A stretch of DNA of 64,000 nucleotides from Trema orientale (Eukaryota; Streptophyta; Magnoliopsida; Rosales; Cannabaceae). The number at the start of each line of letters is the position of its first letter. Position 1 is the stretch's first letter. The notes beneath the pieces were generated by a model. It made no database searches, was not told the DNA's origin, and worked only from the letters and a program-made list of their open reading frames with translations. The stretch covers positions 1,635,262-1,699,261 of the forward strand of contig JXTC01000017.1 of NCBI GenBank assembly GCA_002914845.1, written 5' to 3'. The position numbers were made by a program, and so were the translations under genes. Below are positions 10,278 to 22,481 of this stretch, in pieces.

Positions 10278-12472
10278 TGTGACAGCCCGTATTAAAAAAA
10301 AAAAAGAGTTTAGTTGTATTAAATAAATAATATAAAGATAAAAGAAATGACAAAAGAGTTCTTACTTAAACAGAATATTTAGGTTAATTTAGTACATTAA
10401 TATTTAGTCCCTCTAAGAAACCATAAGGGTTTAATTTTACTATCAGTTTCTAAACGTATGCTCTGTTTAAAAAAAGAGAGAAGAGACAACTCTATAATTG
10501 GAAGAAGAAGAAGAAGATGGCTATTCTTATAGATTATTGAGACTCACTCTCAAGGTAATAAACTCTCTTAACCAATTAAACTTTATGTCTTAGTTTGATT
10601 TTAGGGATTAAAATTGTATGTCTAAGGTTAGGGTTTTAATTTGCTCATAAATAATTTATGAACTATTAGGACAAATCTGATAAAAGATAAAGTCTATTGA
10701 TATTAGGATTTAAACAAGACAAATTTTGAGTGATTTGGTTGGATAAATAGAAAGTTATGAATTTTTAAGTTTTGAGTTAAGATGTAAAAAATGTAACAGA
10801 GATTCCGACTAGTTTTTCAGAGGGCTTTACTGGTCTGATTGGGTCATATTTAGTACAGTTGGAAAGCTTATCGAATTAGGTTTCTAATAGTATATAATTT
10901 GTTAAAAACAGACTTATAACCAGAGAGTTATAGTCAATTAAAATGAGTACTACGGATCTGGAAAAATCTGAAACTTGGGATACTTTTAGCAAAATATGGC
11001 TGAGGCTTGTCCGACTATGCGGAACTTACCTATAGACCCTATAGCTACATTCTTGGTACTTTTAGGACCCTATGACTTGTAGAATATATCCTCTAAGTTT
11101 GGTGATTTTTAGAGAGATATTAGAATTGTTATGAATCATAAGAAATTGACATTATTAGGAATAGCTGTGGAGTTGATTATAGAAGATGCATGGGCAGCAA
11201 GTAGTCAATACTTTTAGTATAATTAGAATATGATTTTATTGTTGTGATACTTATATATGATTTGTGTGATAATAGGTGTTTGAGAGATTATGTTGATTAT
11301 TTTGAGTTGATTAGGTAAAGCGAACGAGGTAAGTAACTTTTGGTCTTTTCTAGTAACTTTTTGAACAAAAACTAAATATTTTATTGTTTCTAATGAACTT
11401 ATGTTTATAGAGTATTTTATTAAAAATATGATTTCAAGCAAAAATATATTTTTTGCAAATAAGTTATTTACTGAAAGAAAATAATTTTATTGAAACAATC
11501 GCTTTATTTAAAAAGTATTTTGATTATATCTGATAATTATTTTGCACAAAACTATGGATCAAGTATATGATATTGTTATTGAATATTATTATATGAAAAC
11601 TGTTTATAAATGATTACAATGATATAATGAGAAAAGTGAAATTATTTTTGAACTGTTATTGTATATGACTGTTTTGAAACTCTCTTCATTGACTATGAAA
11701 TGTCGACCCATTTCACAGGAGTTATATATAGACAGTACGTACTGAATGTGGACCTAGCTACATGGGTCAAATGTAGTAAATGTGGACCTGGCTACAGAGG
11801 TTAAGTATAGTAAATGTGGACCTAGTCACAGGAGTTAAGTGTAGCCATAGTCGCCAAAAACTGTTGAGAAGTGATTTGAAAGTGTTACTGATTATTGAAT
11901 GAGAATGAAACGACAGTTTTTGAAAACTTACTTCATGATTTTGTTAAAGTGGCTTTCCAAACAATCTCATTTGATTATCTTGAAAATTATTATATTTTGA
12001 AATTGATTTTGTTTTGAAATGTGTCATTTAACCTTTTCAAAGGATATATACTTGATCTAACTAGTTAAAATTACTGGTTACTTACTGAGCTGTCGAGCTC
12101 ACCCTTTCATTTTTCCCTCCCAGATATGAAAGACCGTCAGTTAAGAGGTTCACTAAGGGAGAATTTATCTAGGTAATTGAGATGCATTTGAGTTCATGAA
12201 TGAAAGATAGAAAGTCATTCATTTTTATTGGGAAAATATAAAAACTGGAAATATCAATTAGCACAAATTTGTTATATTACTGTATGTACTTTGTATAGTT
12301 AATTTTTAATGTTTAGAAACTTAATAGAATTATTGGGTTGTACATGATTTAGTAATATTTATTAGAATTTACTTATTCTTTATTTTTGTGAATCGTAGAT
12401 AGATGCTTTGCATATTTATAAAGCTTTGCCTTATAGGTATGCAGCGCATGTCCGCGAGTGTGGGGCGTGACA
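10278..12472. mobile_element. Solo LTR, 2.2 kb, target duplication GTCAC
   Basis: Begins TGTGACAGCCCG and ends GGGGCGTGACA, so the ends are an inverted pair with the TG...CA termini of an LTR. The element is flanked by GTCAC at 10273-10277 and 12473-12477. No gag or pol reading frame lies inside or beside it, so it is best read as a solo LTR left by recombination between the two LTRs of one element. Ends of this type are common among plant Ty3/gypsy elements, but the lineage cannot be proved without the internal region. It contains three degenerate tandem units of about 35 bp at 11744-11845 (ATGTGGACCTAGCTACA and variants). Confidence 0.85.
11744..11845. repeat. Degenerate tandem triplicate inside the solo LTR
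   Basis: Three successive imperfect copies beginning ATGTGGACCT, with a period of about 34-36 bp. They are seen only within this LTR. Such short tandem arrays are common in LTR U3 regions; function is unknown. Confidence 0.7.
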
Positions 12473-12477
12473 GTCAC

Positions 12478-13451
12478 TCTTAGTGAAAAACACTTGTTCG
12501 TAAAATGACTCCTGAAAATTTTTATTTGCAAAATGACCTTCCGCAATCAATACCAGTTTGGTCAGTCAACGTAAAATAGGAGTCATTTGGGCAAACTCCT
12601 CATATGTCAAATCGGATGGTTTTTTATTTTTATTTTATTTTTATTTTTTTGGTCATTTCCAAGTTGGCGTGAAATTCATAAGTTGAATTTAAACCTTATC
12701 ATCTTCGACGATTTTAGTATGTCGTCTCATTTTCCATGTGTTACTGTTATTATTTGACAAATTATGTTCTTAATTTCCGAAAGCAGATAATGAATAATAC
12801 AAGGTGACGAAAATTTCATCAATTCTTGTGATGTTACTCACTGTATTTACCGAAATTGATTTTCTCTTAAGAAAAGAACACAAGTGGGGCACGTATGTCA
12901 GATCATAAAAAGGTAGGAAAAAGGGCATAAAAAACATGATTTCTTTCCTGCACTTTCCAGACCAGGCACATAGGTTCACAAAAACCATGCAAGAAAAAGA
13001 GAAGTAGCCAAGAAAATGTTCTTGTGGGCAATCATTTCCAGCCCCTAGAGTGGTTTCTACACCTTCCAGGAAACCAAGCACAGGAAAAGCATGGACAAGA
13101 ACAAAATTCTCTCTTTGGGATCATCAATTGGTTTGAAGTGATAAATTTGTATGAAAACACACATAGAGCAGTACAAAACTGGTAAAAGTAGACAGGAAGT
13201 CAAGTGAAATAACTACAGTTGGTTCAAGTTTTTGCTCAGCTCTCTCTGAAAGCATGATGATACTGGATCAAGATTATTAATATGAATTCCACACTCAGCA
13301 CAGGAACAAATACCGAAAATATTCAGAGACAAATTTGGCTCCAGAAGACAAAATGAAGCATCAAATGAGGCACAGAGTAAAAGATGAAACTTGCATGAAG
13401 TGAGATTTGACTAAATTAACAAGAGTGCAAACTGCAAGACTAGTAGTGACA
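12478..13451. other. Spacer and probable 3' UTR of the ATP synthase delta' gene
   Basis: No coding sequence is seen. The part next to 13451 is where the 3' untranslated region of the minus-strand ATP synthase gene must lie. The part near 12480-12650 is AT-rich and unassigned. Confidence 0.4.
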
Positions 13452-16400
13452 CTAGCCTGAGAGGGCAGAGTTGAGGGCACTATGCACCTCGACTCCGATT
13501 TGAGCTTCGGCTTTCTCCAAGTCGGTTGTAGCAGAGCTTAGCTTCTGGGTGAATTCAGCAAGTCCCTTCTGCACTTGGCTGGAATCGATTTGGTCGAGTG
13601 GAACAGCCTCTACTGCAATTATATCAGCATAAGAATTTGCATGGACGAACGCAAACCCACTGCTGATGAAATATTTTGTCACATCATTTCCTTCGTGAAC
13701 TGACAGGACCCCAGGTTTCAACTCTGCAATGGTTGATACATGTCCAGGAAGAACACCCATCTGGCCAGTTGTTGCTGGAATTATGACCATGTCAACCTGT
13801 TGAGTATTAACACAGATTCATGAAAAGTAAGCAGCGGTCCCACATAATTAATTATTGTGATTATCATAACTCTTCCAGTCTCAATTTTTCAAATTTCCGG
13901 AAGAATAGAATCTCAACTATATCAAGCATTCGAGAAAAAAACATATTAATTCCCAACAGATGGTATTAGTCTGCGCTGTGCCACTGGTGTCAATATACAC
14001 ATAATTTTAAAGTGGTACTACATTTGTGAATGTATGGATAACCATTTCCCTCAAAACATATATATTGACATTATAATATATATATATATACATATATGTA
14101 CAACCATCACAGCCATTACGCAGTTCTCTCGGCCATTTCTAAAGAATTATTGGTTATTGCCCACAAAATATTGTTGTTGTTGTTGTTGTGTGTGTATTGT
14201 ATTAAAGCATGGTGCACACAGGATCCCAGACCTACCACCAAGATGTCCAATCGCTTTATCATCAGATCTTTTTCTCTCTTTGCTAGTAAGACACTTTACC
14301 AATATGTTAAAAACCATGGATTATGTTTGCATCCTTTTATAGAGCTCTTTAAATGATGCAAAATCAGATGAAATGGTGAAAAAGGTTCTAATGTCCTAAA
14401 TTTTCCTCTGGCACAGAGATCATATACCCTTCCTTCTTCAGCTGTTTCTAAGATTCCAAAATTTTAAAACGCCTAAACCACACACGAAAAGAATAATCTT
14501 ACATCTTCTAAGTTGTATCAACTAGTTAAATTTCCATTAATCTAAATCATTTCTAGATAAACCAAAATGACAACCTACTTCAAATAAACCAATATCCATA
14601 ATTTAGAAGAATGCTCCAAGAGGAACACAAATATTTAGTAACCAAGACGTAAAGCTTTTAATGCTCACAGTCTATGAGTAATCAGATCCAAATTTTAGTA
14701 AAACTAATTCTTTTTATGACAAAATTTATCATTTACAGAAGCCACTGAAACAAATGATTTTTCATTTAAAATCTGCAACCAGAGTCGTCTAGAATTTTCC
14801 TAAGAAATAGTAGTACAAACTGTGTGCGCTTTCTAAATGACCTCTATTGTGAGTTCACTTATAATATACACAATGATATGCCCATTCAGGGGGGAGAATC
14901 AGTTGACAGAATAGAAGGAAATAGCTAATACAATAAAGATGTAATATACCTTCAAACATAAACCCTCTTTCAACTCAGATTAGTAGAAACAGTCAGAGAC
15001 ACACATGCTCAATATAAGCAATCAAGACATTTTCACTGAAGACTTATACTATCTAGTAGATCTAGCCAATAATGGAGCCACAATATCACTTCCCAAAGGG
15101 AATAAACTACAAGTTTACAACACGCATGCAAAGACATATAAGCAATTTTATATGTTTATTTTCTATACATGTGGGTGTGTAACCTATATGTTTAGTTGTG
15201 TATTCCTCACTTGCATGAATATACATATAGAGCAAACACATGTGTTGGACATATGTACTTGTGTGCATGTGTGAGTGTGAAATGCACAAATACATACGAA
15301 TCTATACAGTAAAAGAAAAACATAACAAGCATGTTTTCATATCAAATTAATATGCTTTCTTAAATCTTACATTCTTCTCATCAACACATACACATGGATT
15401 CTGCAAGTAGAGGTCCATACTACATTCACGTGGATATGCTGTATGTGTAAATGTGTTAGTATTAGGATCCCATTCATAAAGTCAGAAACTATTTGAATGA
15501 AACTTAGAGTTACCAGCTCAACAAAGTCTCAGAGTTGAAACACAACATTATCTCTTGCATTCATGACAACCTTTAAATATCAAAAGAGAAATTATAATGA
15601 CTTGAAATCATCATTGTCAGGCTCCGCAACCAAAAGAGACACTTACTAACAGAAAGACCAAGAGTAAAGGTTAGATGTACATTTAACAACCGTCGCCAAA
15701 AACAAAGGTGGAGGTGAAATGCAAATTGGAAAACAATATTCACATAGAATGTCCAAACAATCAAGGACCCTTTACTAGAAATATATTAACTGAAAAAAAC
15801 TCCTGCAAAGGTAATTAAAACGAGAGGAAACCAATTCAAAGCCATATGTTTCTTTTAGAATGTAAGAAATGAACTAGCATATCCAGTAACAAAGAAATTT
15901 GTTAAAACACATTGTTGCACTAAAATCTCTCAAGTAAAATTGCTCTAAAATATACAGAATTCAATATCAGTTTATCTCCTCAAATTTTTTCTCAATCAAG
16001 AAGCTTTTAAGATTTAACTAGGCAAAACCGTTAAAACACAATGGGATGAAAAATGTTTTTCAACACAAAAATCGCACTCTAACTTTACATAAGAATCATT
16101 AAAAGGAAGAAAAACATGCCATAGGTTATCATTGCAGTTGCTGCTTCCAAATGAAAAAAAAAAAGACGAAAAAAAAAAAGGAGATTAGGAGTCACTTTGG
16201 CAAATAAATTTATGTAGATAAAAGGATGTTTGATGCAGGCACTGACAACAGAGAAAACACTAGATGCAGAAACAAGAAACACTAAAAAGCTAAAGCATTT
16301 CTGTTGTACTTGACTTACAAAAAGAAACCTGAAAATACAAATAAACGTAAACGAACTCGAATCATGCACTCCAAAACTAAGTGTAGGACACTTCATGTCC

Positions 16401-17123
16401 TCAAATCTCAGGCATACAGATTAAGTTGTAATTAACCGAAAAAACAACGCTGCATTTTCAGGGTAACAGAAACTGGGACGGAAACAACAATGATCGCAAT
16501 TATACCTGCCACCATTTCGAACTCCCCTCTCCTATATCAATTTTCATGTTACAGTAGAAAAGTGCAATAAAATGCCTAATGCCTACAAATCCAATCACAA
16601 TGAAAAAAATAAGTAAAAAACCGAATAAAATTCTAAACCAAACAAACCAAATCCATAATAGCTCAAGCGGAAGTTAAAATTTTTGTGATCCAACGCCACA
16701 ATGAGATCAGCATTGAATCCAAAATCAGCACCAACCCAAGTGAATTCACATAAAAACATAGCAATCCCAGAAAATGTTCCGGAGAATATATCCAAAATCA
16801 GCACCAACCCAAGTGGATTAACATCAAAATAAAGCAAACCCAGAAAGGGGTTCGAAGAAAATGACCTCTTTGGCAGAGAGCTCGGAGGCATAAGGGAGGA
16901 CAAAGTTGACAGTGAGCTTCGATGGCACGGAAGATGGCGTGGGAGGGCGAGGCTTCATGAAGGACAGAGGGGTCTTTGGTGGGTCGATGTTGGGGATCAC
17001 TTTCTTCCATGCCTCGGCGAAAGACGAGTCGGCAGTCTCAGCCGCCGGGAGATCGGTCGAGAAGGGTCGAGCCCGGGCCGAGATAATGGGTCGGGAAAGG
17101 AGTCTAGTGGCTTGGCGGAACAT
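13452..17123 (-). CDS. Mitochondrial F1Fo-ATP synthase subunit delta' (bacterial epsilon homologue)
   Basis: Two exons on the minus strand, 17123-16866 (86 codons) and 13796-13452 (114 codons plus stop), joined in phase 0 across an intron of about 3.07 kb. The donor reads GAG|GTCATT, a less common donor, and the acceptor ACAG|GTTGAC. The product is 200 residues, the normal length for plant delta'. Residues 1-22 ([12 protein letters not shown]..., Arg- and Ser-rich, ending RPFST) form a mitochondrial presequence. From about residue 68 the beta-sandwich N-terminal domain of ATP synthase epsilon/delta begins, with the family hallmark [19 protein letters not shown] in exon 2. A C-terminal helical part follows (about 154-200). 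Known: the subunit sits in the central stalk with gamma and couples rotation of the c-ring to F1 catalysis at the inner mitochondrial membrane. The match to Arabidopsis delta' (At5g47030, from memory) is close along the whole length. No other gene was recognised in the long intron. Confidence 0.97.
13797..16865 (-). other. Long intron of the ATP synthase delta' gene
   Basis: This 3.07-kb intron is AT-rich and contains a GTT microsatellite at about 14171-14189 and short AT and GT tracts near 14080 and 15170-15280. I saw no transposon with clear ends and no nested gene. Open frames of about 100 codons in it are low-complexity or have no family resemblance. Confidence 0.7.
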
Positions 17124-17302
17124 GGTGAGGAGGGGTTTTGGGGGTCGCTCGGCTCTCGCAAGGTCGGAGTCGGAAGAGGGACTGTGAGAGAGAGAGCGTT
17201 TGGTTTGGTGCGGTGAGGAAGAGAATGCAAGTATTTGGAATGGGGGATGGTCTGGAGAGTTTTCGTTAGGCTTTTTTTCTTATTTTCTTGGGTCTTTTGG
17301 TT

Positions 17303-17340
17303 AGCCCAGTTCAACACTCTGTGGGCTATATCATTGGGCT
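17303..17340 (-). promoter_or_regulatory. Site II (TGGGCY) cluster upstream of the ATP synthase delta' gene
   Basis: Three site II words lie within 38 bp, about 180-220 bp upstream of the start codon: AGCCCA at about 17303-17308, TGGGCT at about 17322-17327 and TGGGCT at 17335-17340. Site II elements are established promoter features of many plant nuclear genes for mitochondrial respiratory proteins. Activity here is inferred. Confidence 0.55.
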
Positions 17341-17863
17341 TTTTCCAGTCCAGTTTGGTTGCAGAAACCACAATAAACTGGGAGAAAACTACATCCTATG
17401 CCCCTCTTTTATGTTTTATGTGTTAATGATTGTATTTAAATGAAATTTATAAAATGAGATACATCTGAAGTGAAATAAAGTGAAATGTGTTATAATTAAA
17501 ATATAAAATATTAAAATAGATTATTCAACAATAAGGAGGAAACTCCATTCTCATTTCAAAAAGAAAAAATCACTTTAATAGTTGATGTGACTATTGTGAT
17601 ATCTGAACGAAAATCTGAATTGTTGAAACAAACACCTATTCTAATTGACCATTTGAATGGAAAAACTATAATTATTGAAACAAACACCAATTCTAATGGG
17701 TAGAGGAATAGAATGAATAAGAATGTTGAACCAAAAGGGGGCATAACTTTTTTTATTTTATTAACTTCTATATCTCTTTTGAAGTTGTAATGTTTAGAAG
17801 TTGTCATTATACTCCTATATACGTTAATTCGGCATATCCATGTATTAATTTATTCACAAGCAT

Positions 17864-18385
17864 ACATAATCAATCTATTATAGATATAATTAATTTACTG
17901 ATGTATATAATGGATTTATCAATGTGTATAAGTTTACTATGGAATATAATTGATTTAGCAACCTAATTGGGCACCAATCTAGTAGGTATTTTTTTTTAAC
18001 CTATGCATAGGTATCGATTTGGCCAATAAAAATTTAGCATGCACATTTTTTTATTGTAAAAAATAAGAGAAAAAGAGCACTAATAATGTACGTCTTTTCA
18101 TGCACTCTATTGTAGCTGTTGGATCATTATCTAATGATGATCTAACGGCTAAAAGAAAAATACCTACCCATAGATTAAAAAAAAAAACTACTGGATTAGC
18201 AACCTAATTAATTTATCGTTATATATAATGGATTTATAATGGTATGCAAATGATTTACCAATATTAATTATTTTATCCTAGTATATAACTGATTTAGTGG
18301 TATATGTAATTATTTTACTACAGTATATAATTAATTTACGAATATATCGTTTATTTACAATTGATAAATAATGGTACATAACAGA
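17864..18385. repeat. Degenerate AT-rich minisatellite with unit like TATATAATTGATTTACCA
   Basis: A word close to TATATAATTGATTTAC recurs at intervals of about 25-30 bp from 17864 to 17968 and again from 18205 to 18385, interrupted by the MITE at 17969-18204. Copies are diverged. The array was probably one block before the MITE inserted. Confidence 0.6.
17969..18204. mobile_element. MITE copy 1 (family with GTAGGTATTTTTTTT ends)
   Basis: Left end GGGCACCAATCTAGTAGGTA; complement of right end GGTTGCTAATCCAGTAG. Internally it has ACCTATGCATAGGTATC and a shared core around AATAATGTACGTCTTTT that is also found in the copy at 22241-22458. It lies inside an AT-rich minisatellite. Possible duplication TAATT on both sides; the exact boundary is blurred because TTAGCAACCTAATT occurs at both flanks. 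Confidence 0.7.
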
Positions 18386-20616
18386 TTTACCATTCATGTA
18401 AGTACCATTTTTGTAAATATTTTTTAAAAAATTTCCCATTTTATTTTTCAAGTTAATTAAATAAACAATTATATACAACCCATTTTCCTCAAACACGTAA
18501 ATGCACTTCTTCAAAATTTTCTCTCAATATAAATATTACAGTTTTCTCTAATAGATGAATACAACATCGTATCTGAACAAGCAAATAATGGATCTATCAC
18601 AAAGACTGTAATCGCCGCAAACCAAGCATTTTAGTGAGCTGATGAACTATCCCGAGGAAGAAGATCAAGATCGTTAGAATTGCCAAGGCAGAAATGGCAA
18701 TGGGATTAACAAGAAGGACGAGATTTTCTTTAGCTATGATTTTCAGCCAATTCGCCATACATCAATATTTTGATGTATATTGGTCATAGTTATTTGAGAA
18801 AGATTAAGAATTCACCAAGATCGGAGGCTCATCAGATTAATGAGGATTTTGTAGTGAATTAAAAGCGAAAAACCAAAGAATAAAGTTCAAAATTATACAT
18901 AAATTACATTAAAAAAAGGCTATACACTACTAAGAAATCGCATAACGAATGCTCTTTAGAAAGAAGAAGGTTAAAAAAAAAAAAAAACTTGAGGTGCTAG
19001 CAAAGCTATTAATTAATTAAATGCCAAAATATTCAATCTCTTTGACAAACCAATCGGTGCCTCCTACTCAATCAATGTTTAAAGATTGTTATTTTAGTTT
19101 TTTTTTTTCTTTTTTCTTTAGTGGATAGTGAAAGACTTCATAGAATTGCAAGAGATGAAGAAATTAAGACAGATTTACGGATAGATAAACATGAATAAGA
19201 ACAAAAAAAAAAACAAACTTAGTTTAAAATAATTAAAATCATTAGTAAAATTACCTATAGGAAAAAAAATCATTGGTACGAACAAAATCTTCATTATTCA
19301 TAATTTGTTCGTCCATAACTGTAAAATTGAAATTATATAAAGTTTTGATTTCTTAAGATCTATGACATAATTTCATAGGATTGATATACTTATTGACTCA
19401 TGCTTTGTATTAATCAATCTTATACTCATGTTTTGAAGTTAACAAACATATGATTAAGAACTAATAATCTACTTGAGTGTGTAGCAATCTAAATTAAAAA
19501 GATCACAAGATATTCGAGATGGATTATGGAAAATAGCTCGAAGATAAAGTTTAAGAATACAAGACTTAGAGTAGCAAAGGTTAAACACTTAATTCTTGTA
19601 CTTGAATACTTGTTTATACATAATATGATCTTAATGGCTCAAACTTTTCATAAAATTGGAACTAATAGCGCTGCATCTGTGGTACTGCGATGCCGTCTCT
19701 TGACAACCATGGCACTGCATCGCCATATTCCTGTGTTGCAGTACAGGTTCTAACCTTCATCTCAACCCAGTTTTGGTGCTGCAATGCTAAAAATTGCAGA
19801 TTACAGTGCAAAAAACCTAGAATTTAATTTGTAGCTTCTTGTATTTAGCTCTTACTTCACCCATTTGAGAGGAGGCAGAAAATCCCTAGTAACTAAGGGT
19901 TTTGTTGATTATCCAAGACATAAGTGAAAACACCTAGATAAGGTAATATACTACTAATAACATAAATTGACTAGATTCATTAAGTTTAGTTATTCTCACA
20001 CAAAGGTTACATAAGTTACATAGGTATATTCCTATCCTATGCAAACTCACCCCACATTAAGTAATCTTATGTTATTCTACCTATATCCAAATCTAAATTC
20101 TCCTTTCCAAGTTTGTAAAAGTTTCATTTAACAATTTATTTAGTGATTAATTAAATAGAAGCAATAAGTATAAGGTAAAACAAGTAACTAAATAATGGAT
20201 TTGATTAATGAAAGAGGAGAGAAATAAACAAACAAAAGATTCAAGGTTGGTTCACATAGTAAAATTAGATAAAAAGGAATTTAGTTCATGGTATAAATTG
20301 AGAATAATAAAATTTTATTACAATGAATTCAAGAAATACAAATTATCAAAGAGAAAAGAGTTCTAGAATTCCCCCACTTTGAAAAGTTCGAAGATATTTA
20401 TGGAGGTTGTCAATCTTCTCCTCTCTTGAATCCTCCTTCAAAGATTTGCTTTCAATAATATCACTCTTTAAATTTGAAAAATACAATGAAAAACTCACAA
20501 GAAAATGAAGAGAAAAACCTCAAGCAGAAAGAAAAATTGGCTCTAGATTCTTTGCCTGAGTCACAATTTTGTAATTAACCACCCAATTAAAGAATTTTAT
20601 CAACCTTTCAAGAACA
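18386..20616. other. Gene-free AT-rich spacer
   Basis: No gene or element with definable ends is seen. Short frames are AT-rich and without family resemblance. Poly-A and poly-T runs occur at about 18974, 19098 and 19204. Confidence 0.45.
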
Positions 20617-20980
20617 TGATGCAGACACAAAATAAATATATTAGGAAATTATTATTATTATCATTTATTAGATGTTATTTTAATTTTGAATAGCTAGTTT
20701 TAAGTTCTTTGTTTTCATCAGTTTTTAGAATTATGTCTAGTTTCCTAGTTATGTCCAATTGCCTATCTATAAATAGGCTTAGTTGTGTAATTATTTTTTA
20801 GACTACAAGATTATGAATGAATGAGTGATTATTGATTTTTCTCCCTTATAGTTCTTTTTCTCTCTTAAATTCTAGTCTTGTTCTATTGTTTTCCTACGAG
20901 TTCATCTATTTCGGCCTAAATTCTATCGCCCTTGCTTTTTTACTTATTCTCTTTCTAAATTCTCATCTTATCCTACATCA
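20617..20980 (+). mobile_element. 5' LTR of a decayed LTR retrotransposon
   Basis: Begins TGATGCAG and ends CTACATCA, giving inverted TGATG...CATCA termini over 364 bp. It includes a TATA-like CTATAAATAGGC at about 20766, typical of an LTR promoter. Immediately downstream, 20983-20997 reads TTAGTATCTAAGCC, a decayed form of the initiator-Met tRNA primer-binding site TGGTATCAGAGC. Orientation is therefore plus. No matching 3' LTR was found, so the element is truncated or too diverged. Confidence 0.7.
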
Positions 20981-22200
20981 ATTTAGTATCTAAGCCTAGT
21001 TCGATTTCCTCTTGCCTGTCCTTAATTTTTTTTTCTTGCACACTCTAAATATAAAAAAAAAAAATTGTGAGACGCCCCACACTCTACAATCTACTTCAGT
21101 CGCTGCCACCACCTTGCGCCACCCTCTACTGCCAATTGCCTCAACTTCCACAAGATTGCTCTATAAGTGTCCAGAATTGAGAGTTTTGCAGAAAATCCAT
21201 GTTTTGGTGAAATTTTACAGTTTTACTCAGATTTGAAGATCTTTACATTAACACCCTTAGAATACTTCGGGTAATATTTTTCCACATTGGTACTTTGTCT
21301 ATGATTTTATTAGTTAAAAATTGATTGATATGTGTTTTGATCCATGCTCATTTATTAAAAACGAATTGTCAAAACTCTAATTATTATAAAAAATACTACC
21401 ATGACCTTTATCTTCATACCCAATATTTTTGAGAACCATATTATCATAACCTATAATATAGTACCTACTACTATCACCAATCTTATCAAGATCCATACTA
21501 CACTCCCCAATATCACTATGATCCTAGGCCAAATGAATTAAATATTGCCCATATTAGAGACCCTAATATTAGTCATGTTAATAATCTTGAAAATCATGAT
21601 GATAAGTTTATATTTGATGAGTTGCTTACCAATGTTGACGCTAATTTGGCCAACTTAACCACTAAGTATGACAAAATTACCTATAATTGTGAAAAAATAC
21701 TCCTTATCTTAGTAGAATTAAGGGAATTAAACAGTAGCAGGTATGATCCTTTTAAACAATTTGTCGACGAGAGCAATGTTTGCGAAACCTATAGTTGCGC
21801 CTACTATAGAACAAAATCTAACTCTAGTGGAGCCCATTATTGCCTCTCAATAAAGTGATCCTATTCCTATGCTCATTGTTCCTAGTCCACCTACATATCA
21901 ACTTCTAAAACTTGGATCAAATACATATTTGTTTGAATTTCTTTCTATTATGACTATTGGACTAGTTTTCAATGTGAGGAAATTTTTTGAGAAGCAAGGT
22001 GTGCAAATGAATACTGTGATCCAGATAAAATGGGACAAGTGCAAAGCGTCTAGATCCTACATCGTCATCACGCATCAAGACTTGCACTTGCCGATTGTCC
22101 TCCACTTTAGATTGCTTATTTATATAATTTAGAAACCAATAGAGTCATTTATCCTAAAGTTAGAATAATATAGCTTTTAATAACTGTTAAGATTTATTGT
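20981..22200 (+). pseudogene. Decayed internal region of the LTR retrotransposon
   Basis: Downstream of the primer-binding site, frames at 21622-21858 and 21869-22132 read like broken coding sequence (for example MLTNVDANLANLTTKYDK), with stops between them. They may be remains of gag, but I recognise no retroviral-type motif (no CCHC knuckle, no protease or RT motif), so this is inferred from position. A 60-bp hairpin with arms CAAGTGCAAAGCGTCT and AAGACTTGCACTTG lies at about 22034-22095. Confidence 0.4.
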
Positions 22201-22240
22201 AAGGAGTTTGCCAAGTTTACTCTCAAATATATATATATAT

Positions 22241-22458
22241 GGGCTCCAATTTAGTAGGTATTTTTTTTTACCTATGCATAGGTATCAATTTGGCCAATAA
22301 AAAGTTTGCATGCATATTTTTTTATTATAAAAAGTAAGAGAGAGAAATAGTATTAATAATGTACGTCTTTTTATGCACCTCATTATAGCCGTTGGTTGTT
22401 GATCCAAATTGATACCTATGCATAAGTAAAAAAAAAAATACCTACTGGATTGGCAACC
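22241..22458. mobile_element. MITE copy 2 (same family as 17969-18204)
   Basis: Left end GGGCTCCAATTTAGTAGGTA; complement of right end GGTTGCCAATCCAGTAGGTA. The terminal inverted repeats continue for about 50 bp through ACCTATGCATAGGTATCAAT. It is flanked on both sides by TA repeats, so it probably inserted in an AT microsatellite. The core AATAATGTACGTCTTTTTATG is shared with copy 1. Confidence 0.75.
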
Positions 22459-22481
22459 TATATATATATATATATCTATAT

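Noticed and set aside
22034..22095. Hairpin CAAGTGCAAAGCGTCT/AAGACTTGCACTTG as a regulatory RNA
   Set aside because: It is a short stem inside a decayed retrotransposon with no flanking duplication or other support. It is mentioned only in that entry.
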